Below are positions 1-7,112 of a stretch of DNA of 20,027 nucleotides, one piece after another; within the stretch, counting starts at the first letter, position 1; each line of letters opens with the position of its first letter. A model generated the notes under the pieces. The model had not been told where the DNA came from and made no database searches. It saw only the letters and a list, made by a program, of their open reading frames with translations. The translations under genes were made by a program, and so were the position numbers. Source of the stretch: Rs1 sp034111875 (lineage in GTDB: Bacteria; Pseudomonadota; Gammaproteobacteria; Pseudomonadales; Balneatricaceae); NCBI GenBank assembly GCA_034111875.1, contig JAWUWK010000104.1:1-20027 (forward strand), written 5' to 3'.

Positions 1-144
1 AAAATTAGCTACCCTGTCACTCACTATCCGAGCAAAGTTAGTTCTCATAATTTAGATAAAACTTCGCGCATTAGCGGTGTCTTACAAGGCATCAAGGGGC
101 AGTATGTTATCTTAGATACTGGGGTGATAAATTTACGACAATAG
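1..144 (+). CDS. DUF2797 family protein, C-terminal end (partial at window edge)
   Basis: Frame 1 is open from the first base to a TAG at 142-144, giving the last 47 residues of a protein that begins outside the window. The tail contains YPSKVSSHNLDKT followed by GIKGQYVILDTGVINLR, which I recognise as the conserved C-terminus of DUF2797 proteins (remembered family pattern, not searched). Members of this family often lie just upstream of pepN in pseudomonads and related marine gammaproteobacteria, and the next gene here is pepN, 327 bp downstream, so context agrees. The function of DUF2797 is not known to me. The alternative is an unrelated protein ending in the same frame, which is unlikely given the motif and the neighbour. 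Confidence 0.75.
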   Translation, partial: KISYPVTHYPSKVSSHNLDKTSRISGVLQGIKGQYVILDTGVINLRQ

Positions 145-471
145 TCTGCCTATCGTATTGAATTGGGTTTGGTCGATTAAGTGGTATAGATAATTGGCAT
201 AGACAGCCAATAGTCGCAACATTCACACTTGAGGAATGAGGATAAAACTAAACCATGGATAGAAGACTCACAGACCTTAGGACATAGAACATCAATCGTC
301 TTTAGGATGTAATTGAAGATCGAAAGACAGTTAATTTTTGTAGTGTTATGTCTGCTTAATTCGATAAAGAGTAGGTAATATCTACTAAGAATACTGCTTT
401 ATTATATTGTTTTTCTTTATAAAGGATATAATCTAATTTTCGTTATAGTCGTTTGTTTCGAGGCGTAAATC
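145..471 (+). promoter_or_regulatory. Intergenic region with candidate pepN promoter (-10 at 427-432) and RBS
   Basis: This 327-bp AT-rich stretch has no convincing coding frame. A perfect -10 hexamer TATAAT lies at 427-432, 39 bp before the pepN start. No good -35 is present at 16-18 bp; the nearest T-rich hexamer, TTGTTT at 407-412, is only 14 bp away, so the promoter call is partial. GAGG at 460-463, 8 nt before the ATG, is the ribosome-binding site. A small dyad (AGTAG at 370-374, CTACT at 382-386) precedes the promoter and may be chance. Nothing else is recognised between 145 and 360. Confidence 0.4.
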
Positions 472-3099
472 ATGTCCCAACCTAAAGTTATATATTTAAA
501 AGATTACCAAGTACCAGTGTTTCTGATAGACAATACCCAATTACGTTTTGAGTTGATGGCCGATTATACGCAAGTGACGGCAACCTTGAATTTGCGGCGT
601 AATCCTGAGAGTGCGAATCCAGAGGCTAGCTTGTTTCTTCACGGCGATAAAGCATTAGAGTTACTCAGCTTAAAGGTAGAGGGTGAGGTGCTGACTACGA
701 CTGAGTTTAGTCGTGATGAAAGCGGTTTAACCTTTAATAATCTTAATCCTGAGTGCCAGCTAGAGATTGTAACGAAAATTTTTCCGGACAAAAATACCGC
801 CTTAGAAGGCCTCTATCAATCCGATGGTATGTATTGTACTCAATGTGAAGCGGAAGGTTTTAGACGCATTACCTTCTTCCAAGATAGACCTGATGTAATG
901 TCTGTTTATGAAACTACCATCAGCGCGGATAAGGCTCTGCACCCAATATTACTCTCCAATGGCAATCAGATAGCTCAAGGCGATTCAGAAGATGGACGAC
1001 ATTGGGCTACTTGGCAAGATCCATTCCCTAAACCGTCTTACTTATTTGCGTTGGTGGCGGGGGATTTAGCTTTTATCGAAAACAGCTTCACGACTATGTC
1101 AAACCGAGATGTCAGTTTAAAAATTTTTGCTGACGCCAAAGATTTAGATAAACTTGATTTCGCTATGTTATCGCTTAAAAAAGCCATGCAGTGGGATGAA
1201 GAGGTTTACGGTCGTGAATATGATTTAGATGTTTTTAATATAGTGGCTGTCGATTTCTTTAATATGGGGGCAATGGAAAATAAAAGTTTAAATATTTTCA
1301 ATACGTCTTGCCTGCTAGCGCATCCGACCACCACCACAGACTCAAACTTTCAAAGAGTTGAAGCCATTGTTGCCCACGAATATTTTCACAACTGGTCTGG
1401 CAATAGAGTGACCTGTAGAGATTGGTTTCAGTTGAGTTTAAAAGAGGGCTTCACTGTCTTTCGTGACGCTGAATTCTCTTGTGACATGAATTCAAGAACG
1501 GTTAAACGTATCGAAAGTGTGCAAGTACTGCGCACAGGACAGTTCTCAGAAGACGCTGGGCCAATGGCTCACTCAATACGTCCCGATTCTTTTATCGAAA
1601 TCTCTAATTTTTACACTCGTACAGTGTATGAAAAAGGCGCCGAAGTTGTGCGTATGGTGCATACATTATTAGGTCCTGAAAAATTTAGAGCTGGCAGTGA
1701 CTTGTACTTTGATCGATACGATGGCCAAGCGGTTACCACAGATGATTTTCTCAGTGCCATGCAAGAAGTTTCAGGTAAAGACCTGACGCAATTTAAAAAT
1801 TGGTATAGTCAAGCTGGAACACCTAAGTTAACTGTTACTGATCAATACGATACAGAGCAACAGCGCTATCAGATAACGATTGCACAAAGTTGTCCTGCAA
1901 CGCCAGGGCAAACTGAAAAACTGCCATTTCATATGCCCTTTACGTTAGGCCTATTAGATGAAATGGGTAATGATATTGTTGTCAATCGTAATACAACAAC
2001 GCTTCTAGAAATTACCCAAGGCGAACAAACTTTCAGCTTTGATAATATTGAAGTGCAGCCAGTGCCCTCATTACTGAGGGGGTTTAGTGCGCCGGTAAAG
2101 TTGGATTATGACTATAGTCGCGATCAACTTGTGTTTTTAATGAGTCACGACTCTGATGGTTTTAACCGCTGGGAGGCGGCACAAAAACTGGGTGTAGACA
2201 TTATCCTAGAGTTAGTGAAAAGTTTGAAAATGGGGTTTGAGTTAGTTTTAGATCAGCGTTTGATCAATGCTTATCGTGCTGTCCTCTCCGATGGCTCGCT
2301 CGATAAAGCGATGATAGCCCAAGTTTTGAGTCTACCTTCTGAACTGTATTTAGCTGAGTTTTGTGACGTAGTAGAAGTGTCAAGTATCCATAAAGCCCGT
2401 GAGTTTGTAAAAAAAGCCTTGGCTGGTGCACTAGAAATTGAATTTTTAGCCGCCTACCAAGGCGCGAGGCTTGCGGCGGAAGTGTATCAGAACGATGCAA
2501 AATGTATTGCTAAGCGCCAACTGCAAAATGTGAGTTTAAGTTACTTGGTGATGCTCGGTCGAGAAAGTTATCTTGAGCTCGCATTAACCCAGTATCGTGA
2601 AGCGGACAATATGACTGATAGTATGGCGGCTTTAGTGCTAGTGGCGCATTCGGACTTTGAACAGGCAGGTGAAACTTTACTGGCAGAGTTTTATGAGAAG
2701 TGGTCTGAAAATACCCTTGTGGTTAACCAGTGGTTTGCCGTTCAAGCAACAAACCCTAAGCCGGGTGCGTTAGAGCGAGTTCAAAAACTAATGCAGCACC
2801 GCGCCTTCGATTTTTTTAATCCCAATAAAGTACGTAGTTTAGTGGCCGCCTTTTGTATGCAAAACTTGGTTAATTTTCATGTCGAAGATGGCACGGGTTA
2901 CGTTTTCCTAGCTGATCAAATCATTGCGCTGGATAAAACTAATCCACAATTGGCCTCTCGCTTAATTGGACCGCTATCGAAGTGGAATAGTTATGCAAAA
3001 AATCGACAGATTCAAATGAAACAGCAACTGACTCGTATTATGGACAGTGGCGAGTTATCGGCGGATGTTTTTGAAGTGGTCAGTAAAAGCTTAGTTTAG
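472..3099 (+). CDS. pepN: Aminopeptidase N (M1 family zinc metallopeptidase)
   Basis: This cytoplasmic zinc exopeptidase removes N-terminal residues from peptides in late protein turnover. The 875 residues match the usual length of gammaproteobacterial PepN (E. coli about 870). Visible motifs are the substrate-anchoring GAMEN at residues 266-270, the zinc site HEYFH at 302-306 with the third ligand Glu325 in LSLKEGF, and the transition-state Tyr386 in VYEKG. Spacing of these elements follows the E. coli enzyme. The N-terminal beta domain (about 1-190) and the helical C-terminal domain (about 545-875) appear complete, and there is no signal peptide. The ATG start is supported by GAGG 8 nt upstream. 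The gene follows a DUF2797 gene, a common arrangement. Three tandem copies of an 8-mer overlap its stop codon. No frameshift or missing catalytic residue is visible, so the identification is secure. Confidence 0.97.
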   Translation: MSQPKVIYLKDYQVPVFLIDNTQLRFELMADYTQVTATLNLRRNPESANPEASLFLHGDKALELLSLKVEGEVLTTTEFSRDESGLTFNNLNPECQLEIVTKIFPDKNTALEGLYQSDGMYCTQCEAEGFRRITFFQDRPDVMSVYETTISADKALHPILLSNGNQIAQGDSEDGRHWATWQDPFPKPSYLFALVAGDLAFIENSFTTMSNRDVSLKIFADAKDLDKLDFAMLSLKKAMQWDEEVYGREYDLDVFNIVAVDFFNMGAMENKSLNIFNTSCLLAHPTTTTDSNFQRVEAIVAHEYFHNWSGNRVTCRDWFQLSLKEGFTVFRDAEFSCDMNSRTVKRIESVQVLRTGQFSEDAGPMAHSIRPDSFIEISNFYTRTVYEKGAEVVRMVHTLLGPEKFRAGSDLYFDRYDGQAVTTDDFLSAMQEVSGKDLTQFKNWYSQAGTPKLTVTDQYDTEQQRYQITIAQSCPATPGQTEKLPFHMPFTLGLLDEMGNDIVVNRNTTTLLEITQGEQTFSFDNIEVQPVPSLLRGFSAPVKLDYDYSRDQLVFLMSHDSDGFNRWEAAQKLGVDIILELVKSLKMGFELVLDQRLINAYRAVLSDGSLDKAMIAQVLSLPSELYLAEFCDVVEVSSIHKAREFVKKALAGALEIEFLAAYQGARLAAEVYQNDAKCIAKRQLQNVSLSYLVMLGRESYLELALTQYREADNMTDSMAALVLVAHSDFEQAGETLLAEFYEKWSENTLVVNQWFAVQATNPKPGALERVQKLMQHRAFDFFNPNKVRSLVAAFCMQNLVNFHVEDGTGYVFLADQIIALDKTNPQLASRLIGPLSKWNSYAKNRQIQMKQQLTRIMDSGELSADVFEVVSKSLV

Positions 3100-3118
3100 A
3101 CCTTTAGACCTTTAGACC
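3095..3118 (+). repeat. Three perfect tandem copies of the 8-mer TTTAGACC
   Basis: TTTAGACC occurs at 3095-3102, 3103-3110 and 3111-3118 with no mismatch. The first copy contains the pepN stop codon TAG (3097-3099). Such a short tandem repeat is prone to replication slippage. Copy-number changes downstream of the first unit would leave the protein unaltered. No function is inferred. Confidence 0.9.
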
Positions 3119-3576
3119 TTGGTCGATCGCAGTGAGGGAAATGAGCGCTGAGGATTGTGTTCGCTCTCTTGCAGTGAATCGGCCATTATTGAAGCAACAA
3201 TCCAGGATATGGCAAGATTCTTATTTTTAGCAATAACTTAGGGATAAGTTCTACACTCTGCTGGTTAGTTCTGATTATAAGAGGCCACTGGCCTATTACT
3301 GCGCTCACTAATAGAGCGTTAAAAAAAATCAAAACCCTCATTTAACTGTATAAACGACGGTTTTTCGGTTGGGTTTGACTTGTCTTACCTGTTCTTACTA
3401 CTTAGTAAAAAAGTCTCACTAAGACGAATAATTGGTATTTGTTATTGTTTTTTAAAACTTTAGTCTTAACAATGCCACAAAATAACATATAGGATTGATA
3501 CAGAGGGTGACTTAGGCTAAGGTCGGACTTATATACAATGCTCTTGTTGGAGTGAACACAACATAAGCCGAATCGG
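3119..3576. other. Intergenic region, no recognised gene
   Basis: This stretch of about 460 bp lies between pepN and the small membrane protein and has no convincing coding frame. It holds a short perfect dyad AGGCC-ACT-GGCCT at 3282-3294, and a second dyad CGCTC/GAGCG at 3302-3306 and 3314-3318 followed by an A-run. The A-run is on the wrong side for a terminator of either strand. A TATACAAT (3532-3539) could be the -10 of the following gene, without a clear -35. No clear intrinsic terminator for pepN was found. Confidence 0.5.
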
Positions 3577-3600
3577 GTGCTGATTTGGTTTTATCTTATA

Positions 3601-3999
3601 ATGGATAACAATATGGCTGGTACTATTTCTCACGACGATAAATTTGATTTACAGCAGAACTATCGTCGGTATATTAAGTTTCATGATTTATATCAACAAT
3701 ACAATGAACAGCTAAAAATAGCTAAAACCAGCAGATTATGGATCGCCGCTATAGTGGCAATACTTTTTGCTTTTAGCTCAGAGTTTTTTATGGGGGTGGC
3801 CGCAGGCTTATTTGGGCTGTATTTTTATCGTGTGATAACCGCCGGTCTAAAGAAAAGTAACGCCGAAGAAGGTAGAGAAAGTTCTGAACGTTGGTTTGCG
3901 TCAAAAGGGTTGAGGTTTGAGGGACGCGTGCTTTATCAAATGGATGATCAAATGTTAGAAAATCCATTGGATCCTTTTGATGAGTCTATTTATAGCTGA
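3601..3999 (+). CDS. Hypothetical small inner-membrane protein with two transmembrane segments
   Basis: I do not recognise the family. The frame is open from a GTG at 3577, with ATGs at 3601 and 3613. None has a strong ribosome-binding site; the best is GGAT 6 nt before 3613, so the start is unresolved (129-140 residues). The protein has a polar, Tyr/Gln-rich N-terminus and a hydrophobic block from LWIAAIVAILFAF through GVAAGLFGLYFY, compatible with two closely spaced transmembrane helices or a hairpin. A charged C-terminal tail with KGLRFEGRVLYQMDDQ and an acidic end (LDPFDES) follows. The topology suggests both tails lie on the cytoplasmic side (inference). It stands alone between pepN and an AlbA_2-domain gene, with 477 bp or more upstream, and a small hairpin begins at its stop codon. 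Codon usage and length support a real gene but say nothing of function. Confidence 0.65.
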   Translation: MDNNMAGTISHDDKFDLQQNYRRYIKFHDLYQQYNEQLKIAKTSRLWIAAIVAILFAFSSEFFMGVAAGLFGLYFYRVITAGLKKSNAEEGRESSERWFASKGLRFEGRVLYQMDDQMLENPLDPFDESIYS

Positions 4000-4018
4000 T
4001 TTATGAGTAAATCATTTT
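3997..4018 (+). terminator. Candidate weak terminator hairpin after the small membrane protein
   Basis: TGATTTA (3997-4003) and TAAATCA (4008-4014) form a perfect 7-bp stem with a TGAG loop, directly followed by TTTT (4015-4018). The stem starts on the TGA stop codon. It is AT-rich, so it would be a weak intrinsic terminator at best. Confidence 0.35.
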
Positions 4019-4108
4019 AAAGGCTCGCATCTGAAGAATCATATTGGATTCATCTGGCAGTTCTTTAGTTAATTGTTAATACCAGTCGTTAAGGCTTATT
4101 TAACCAAT

Positions 4109-4180
4109 TTTTCTAGTTCGCTATGCACCATAATATATTGCACAGCTTTTTCACGCTTATCTATCGAATCTGGGTACAAG
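4109..4180 (+). repeat. Copy 1 of an imperfect dispersed repeat (about 70 bp) shared with 15007-15079
   Basis: The core 4124-4155 matches 15022-15053 at 27 of 32 positions without gaps, including the 15-mer TTGCACAGCTTTTTC. Weaker similarity extends on both sides: upstream in the same register, and downstream through GAATC...GGGT...AAG with one or two small gaps. On the minus strand both copies can be read as a peptide containing REKAVQ, so the pair may be remnants of a coding sequence rather than a regulatory repeat. Copy 1 ends 33 bp before the AlbA_2 gene. Confidence 0.5.
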
Positions 4181-4213
4181 TGAATAAGTTTATGTTTTAA
4201 AGCAGCAAAGGAT

Positions 4214-5011
4214 ATGGCTAAAACAGAATTCCAAGGACTGACACAACGCACAAAACAGATGTTATTAGCGAATGAAAATCTATCTGTAGATTTCAAGCGT
4301 GATGTCGGCGGGGTTAAAAGTACAGACTTCGTCGCATTTGCCAACACATTAGCTGGTGGTACATTGTTATTAGGCGTTGATGAGTATACTGCTGATACCG
4401 GTTTACAACGTGGTAGGGTTGTCGGCTGTTGTGTTGATGATAAAGCCCGCTTATCACTGGTTAACAAGGCCCTAGAATGTACACCGAGTATAGGACTAGA
4501 CATTTTTGTTGAAAATTTAAAACAAAAGCCAATTTTGCGAATTGAAATCTTGGCCAATCAACACAGACCTTTTTGCAATTCTCGCGGTGAGTACAGTATT
4601 AGAGCCAATGGTCGCAACCGTGCTCTTTATCCCTCTGAACTCTTGAATATTTTTTTAGAGTCTGAATCTGAGCTTTTCTTCAGTCGATTTCAAGAAGTTG
4701 CCGGGCAACTCGAACATCAAGTAAGGCAAATCAATTCCGCTCTAGATGATGATATTCTCAGTGTCAGTCTGAGTCTTGAGCTTTTTGATAAACAACTTAA
4801 AATGGCCTTCGCTAAGATTGGTCAATTGACAGACAGTAATAAAAAACGCTCGCGAATGTTACTCAATAGTGTCAAAGGTAATCAACTCAGTCTGGTCAAT
4901 TTAGAACGCGCACTGCTAGAAGATGTCAGTGCTGAAATGCATGCCGATCACTATGATATTCTAGAAGCAAAGCTTGATAAATTATTGTTGTTAGCCAAAT
5001 CTACTGAATAA
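4214..5011 (+). CDS. AlbA_2 (Schlafen-type) domain protein, putative nucleic-acid binding
   Basis: The N-terminal region (about residues 20-137) has the hallmarks of the AlbA_2/Schlafen AlbA domain: VDFKR at 25-29 (the usual VEFK position), VAFANTLAGGTLLLGVDE at 40-57, and YSIRANGRNRALYPSE near 127-142. The rest (about 145-265) is helical and charged, with heptad-like Leu spacing, and lacks the AAA or winged-helix region many relatives carry. I do not recognise it. Family knowledge suggests binding of DNA or RNA, sometimes in transcription or defence proteins; which applies here is unknown. AAAGGA lies just 2 nt before the ATG, closer than ideal. The gene stands alone, with a dispersed repeat copy just upstream and a HAD phosphatase 123 bp downstream. 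A frame on the opposite strand (4557-4096) mirrors this gene and is rejected. Confidence 0.75.
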   Translation: MAKTEFQGLTQRTKQMLLANENLSVDFKRDVGGVKSTDFVAFANTLAGGTLLLGVDEYTADTGLQRGRVVGCCVDDKARLSLVNKALECTPSIGLDIFVENLKQKPILRIEILANQHRPFCNSRGEYSIRANGRNRALYPSELLNIFLESESELFFSRFQEVAGQLEHQVRQINSALDDDILSVSLSLELFDKQLKMAFAKIGQLTDSNKKRSRMLLNSVKGNQLSLVNLERALLEDVSAEMHADHYDILEAKLDKLLLLAKSTE

Positions 5012-5052
5012 TACCTGCTATTTTTTGGCCATCATAGTCATCTAAATAGCCG

Positions 5053-5071
5053 AAAACCCAGTGAGGTTTTT
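5053..5071 (+). terminator. Candidate terminator after the AlbA_2 gene
   Basis: AAAACC (5053-5058) pairs with GGTTTT (5065-5070) around a 6-nt loop, with one more T following. The A-run on one side and T-run on the other is the usual look of a bidirectional intrinsic terminator, but the stem has only two GC pairs, so it is a weak candidate. Confidence 0.35.
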
Positions 5072-5134
5072 AACTGTATATTATTGAGTGAAATTGACGC
5101 ACCATGTTACTTAACTTTCCAAAAATGATGAATT

Positions 5135-5728
5135 ATGCCAATTAATCTACAAAATAAAACTGCTTGGGTGTTTGATTTAGACGGCACCTTAACTAATCCA
5201 GTGCATGACTTTGCGCATATGCGTCGGGTATTAGGGATGCCTGAAAATGCTGATATATTGCATACGCTCGCACAGACCCAAGGTGAGCTTAAACAACAAC
5301 TGACACAAAAACTCGATGAACTAGAAGCATTTTACGCCGCCAAGGCGACGCCGGCACTCGGAGTTGTAGAACTCATTGCTAAATTAGCCGCTAGAGGATG
5401 CAAACTTGGTATCTTTACCAGGAATACCCAAGAGATGGCACTCTTGTCACTAGAGTCCATAGGCATAGATCAGTACTTTACAAGCAAGGTGGTCATAGGC
5501 CGTGATGAAGCACCAGCTAAACCTGACCCTCAAGGCTTATTGGAGATGCTAAAAAGGTGGAAAGCGCCTATCGATGGAGCGGTGATGGTTGGAGATTACA
5601 AGTTTGACTTAGAAGCCGGTCGTCAAGCAGGTGCAGTAACCGTCCATGTGGCTAGCGGGCAAGAGCGATGGCCAGAGCTGACAGACTATCACTATCTTAA
5701 CTTAGCAGATCTCAATAAAGTGCTGTGA
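5135..5728 (+). CDS. HAD-superfamily hydrolase (phosphoglycolate phosphatase-like)
   Basis: This is a small cytoplasmic phosphatase of HAD subfamily IA. All four HAD motifs are present in 197 residues: motif I FDLDGTLT with nucleophile Asp14 and acid/base Asp16, motif II IFTRNT with Thr95, motif III Lys129 in APAKPDP, and motif IV GDYKFD with Asp154 and Asp158 for magnesium. A helical cap occupies about residues 25-75. The start must be near 5135 because motif I begins at residue 13; no clear ribosome-binding site is seen. The substrate cannot be read from sequence. Phosphoglycolate phosphatase and pyrophosphatase-like relatives are equally possible, and it is somewhat shorter than typical Gph. 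It ends 49 bp from the convergent hydrolase-OsmC gene, with a 10-bp-stem hairpin between them. Confidence 0.9.
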   Translation: MPINLQNKTAWVFDLDGTLTNPVHDFAHMRRVLGMPENADILHTLAQTQGELKQQLTQKLDELEAFYAAKATPALGVVELIAKLAARGCKLGIFTRNTQEMALLSLESIGIDQYFTSKVVIGRDEAPAKPDPQGLLEMLKRWKAPIDGAVMVGDYKFDLEAGRQAGAVTVHVASGQERWPELTDYHYLNLADLNKVL

Positions 5729-5738
5729 ATTAGCGCGA

Positions 5739-5768
5739 GAAGTAGCGAACAAACTTAATCGCTACTTC
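5739..5768. terminator. Bidirectional terminator-like hairpin between convergent genes
   Basis: GAAGTAGCGA (5739-5748) and TCGCTACTTC (5759-5768) form a perfect 10-bp stem with a 10-nt loop. It fills the 49-bp gap between the convergent HAD and hydrolase-OsmC genes, the expected place for a shared terminator. There is no proper T-run on either side (only ATTTC on the plus side), so termination efficiency is uncertain. Confidence 0.55.
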
Positions 5769-5777
5769 CCTAAATTT

Positions 5778-7013
5778 CTAAAGCGCTTGGCTGTCATCTA
5801 ATACAGTACTAATATCAATCTTACCCTCTAAGGTTTTATGCACAGGGCATTTATCGGCAATCTCTAATAGTTTTTGGCGTTGCTGGGTACTGAGTTCACC
5901 TTGTAGTTCAATGCGGCGCACAAATTGATCGATTTTCCCCAGTTTATTTAGTTCAGAATTACAATCCAGTGCATGAATTTTATTGTGTTCTATGACAACA
6001 GATACCGAGGTTAGCGGCAGTTTTTTAAGCCTAGCATACATTCTTATGGTCATGTTGGTACATGCGCCCAATCCCGATGAGAGCAGCTGATAAGGAGTCA
6101 GTCCTTGGTTAGTGCCGCCAAAACTTAACGGCTCATCAGCGATAATATGGTGTCTGTCGGCCAGAATATCTTGTTTAAAACCCTTACTATCCACTTCGAT
6201 GACTTTCACTAGGCCTTCAGAGATCGGAGTAGTTGCAGATTCAACAGGGAAATCAAGGTAGCGTTTTGCCCAAGCGCTAATAACATTTGCGGCGTAATCA
6301 GCATCGACAGCCCTGGTTAATAAATGATCTGCATCGTCAAGTGAGACAAAGCTTTTTGGGTGTTTAGCCGCCTGAAAAATATTCGCGGCATTGTCGATGC
6401 TAACTTGCGCATCGAGTGGTGCGTGCAGTACTAGCAGTGCCTGTTTCATTGATGCCAAACTGGCCTCTAGCTGGGCTTGGCGAATATCATCAACAAAACT
6501 TTGTTTTATTTCAAATTGGCGCCCGCCTAAAGTGACGGCTGCTGAGCCCTGTGTTTTGATCTCGTTTAATGAACTAGAAAAATTGTCTAGCACATGGGAT
6601 GGATCATAGGGAGCGCCAATAACTGCCACGGCTTTTAAACTTGAAATTTGTTTTAAACCAGCAGCTTTAATAACCGCGGCGCCGCCGAGGGAATGACCGA
6701 TCAAGAGTTGTACTTCTAGTTGATTTTTTTTGACGGCTTCGCAAGCCAACACTAAGTCAGCGACGTTCGAGCTGAAGTTAGTGTTCGAAAATTCCCCTTT
6801 GGAGTGACCGAGACCGGTAAAGTCGAAAGACAATACCGCAATACCAGATGCTGCCAATTCAGTACAAATACGCCTTGCTGCTAACAGCTCTTTAGAACAA
6901 GTAAAGCAGTGGGCAAACACAGCCGCAGTGCGAGTCGGTGTTTCTGGTAACGTGAGTTTCGCCGCGAGCATGTCGCCATTGTGACCTTTGAAACTAAGCT
7001 TTTGGGTAGACAT
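5778..7013 (-). CDS. Fused alpha/beta-hydrolase and OsmC-like protein
   Basis: This is a two-domain cytoplasmic protein of 411 residues. Residues 1-254 are an alpha/beta-hydrolase with nucleophile elbow GHSLGG (Ser108), a probable acid Asp201 in HAPLDAQVS and His230 in DADHLL. Residues about 262-405 are an OsmC/Ohr-like domain with the two peroxidatic cysteines Cys318 (LGACTNMTIRMYA) and Cys389 (DKCPVHKTLEG). OsmC domains reduce organic hydroperoxides through these cysteines. Why an esterase-like domain is attached is not known to me, though this fusion recurs in proteobacteria; a role in repairing or detoxifying peroxidised esters is inference. AAGGAT lies about 7 nt before the ATG. It follows astB by 99 bp on the same strand, with a large dyad in the gap, so it may be separately controlled. 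All key residues of both domains are intact. Confidence 0.92.
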   Translation of the reverse strand: MSTQKLSFKGHNGDMLAAKLTLPETPTRTAAVFAHCFTCSKELLAARRICTELAASGIAVLSFDFTGLGHSKGEFSNTNFSSNVADLVLACEAVKKNQLEVQLLIGHSLGGAAVIKAAGLKQISSLKAVAVIGAPYDPSHVLDNFSSSLNEIKTQGSAAVTLGGRQFEIKQSFVDDIRQAQLEASLASMKQALLVLHAPLDAQVSIDNAANIFQAAKHPKSFVSLDDADHLLTRAVDADYAANVISAWAKRYLDFPVESATTPISEGLVKVIEVDSKGFKQDILADRHHIIADEPLSFGGTNQGLTPYQLLSSGLGACTNMTIRMYARLKKLPLTSVSVVIEHNKIHALDCNSELNKLGKIDQFVRRIELQGELSTQQRQKLLEIADKCPVHKTLEGKIDISTVLDDSQAL

Positions 7014-7052
7014 AATGCAATCCTTGACGTTGAAAAAAACTATAAGAGACCT

Positions 7053-7087
7053 TTTAACCTAGATTCCACTGCCGAATTTAGGTTAAA
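7053..7087 (-). promoter_or_regulatory. 35-nt dyad (about 14-bp arms) between astB and the hydrolase-OsmC gene
   Basis: TTTAACCTA (7053-7061) pairs perfectly with TAGGTTAAA (7079-7087). Inside, ATTC (7063-7066) pairs with GAAT (7074-7077), with one G/T position between, leaving a 7-nt loop. It lies 25 nt after the astB stop and about 40 nt before the hydrolase-OsmC start. On the minus strand a T7 run (7039-7033) occurs 13 nt after the stem, too far for a normal intrinsic terminator. It may be an operator for the downstream gene or an RNA-processing hairpin. Confidence 0.5.
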
Positions 7088-7112
7088 CAAAACCTGTGGA
7101 CTCAGCACTAAT

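Noticed and set aside
3302..3329. CGCTC/GAGCG hairpin next to an A8 run as a terminator
   Set aside because: The A-run follows the hairpin on the plus strand, so on the minus strand the T-run precedes it. Neither strand has the hairpin-then-T order needed, and no gene ends there on the minus strand.
4096..4557. Minus-strand open frame opposite the AlbA_2 gene
   Set aside because: Most of it is antisense to a gene with clear domain motifs, and it shows no family pattern. Only its last 38 codons lie outside that gene, where they fall in the dispersed repeat; that part is discussed as a repeat instead.
6971..6976. TGTCGC core as an ArgR site (also at 18960-18965)
   Set aside because: Both lie inside coding sequence (hydrolase-OsmC and ABC transporter) with no promoter nearby; a 6-mer is expected about ten times by chance over both strands of 20 kb.
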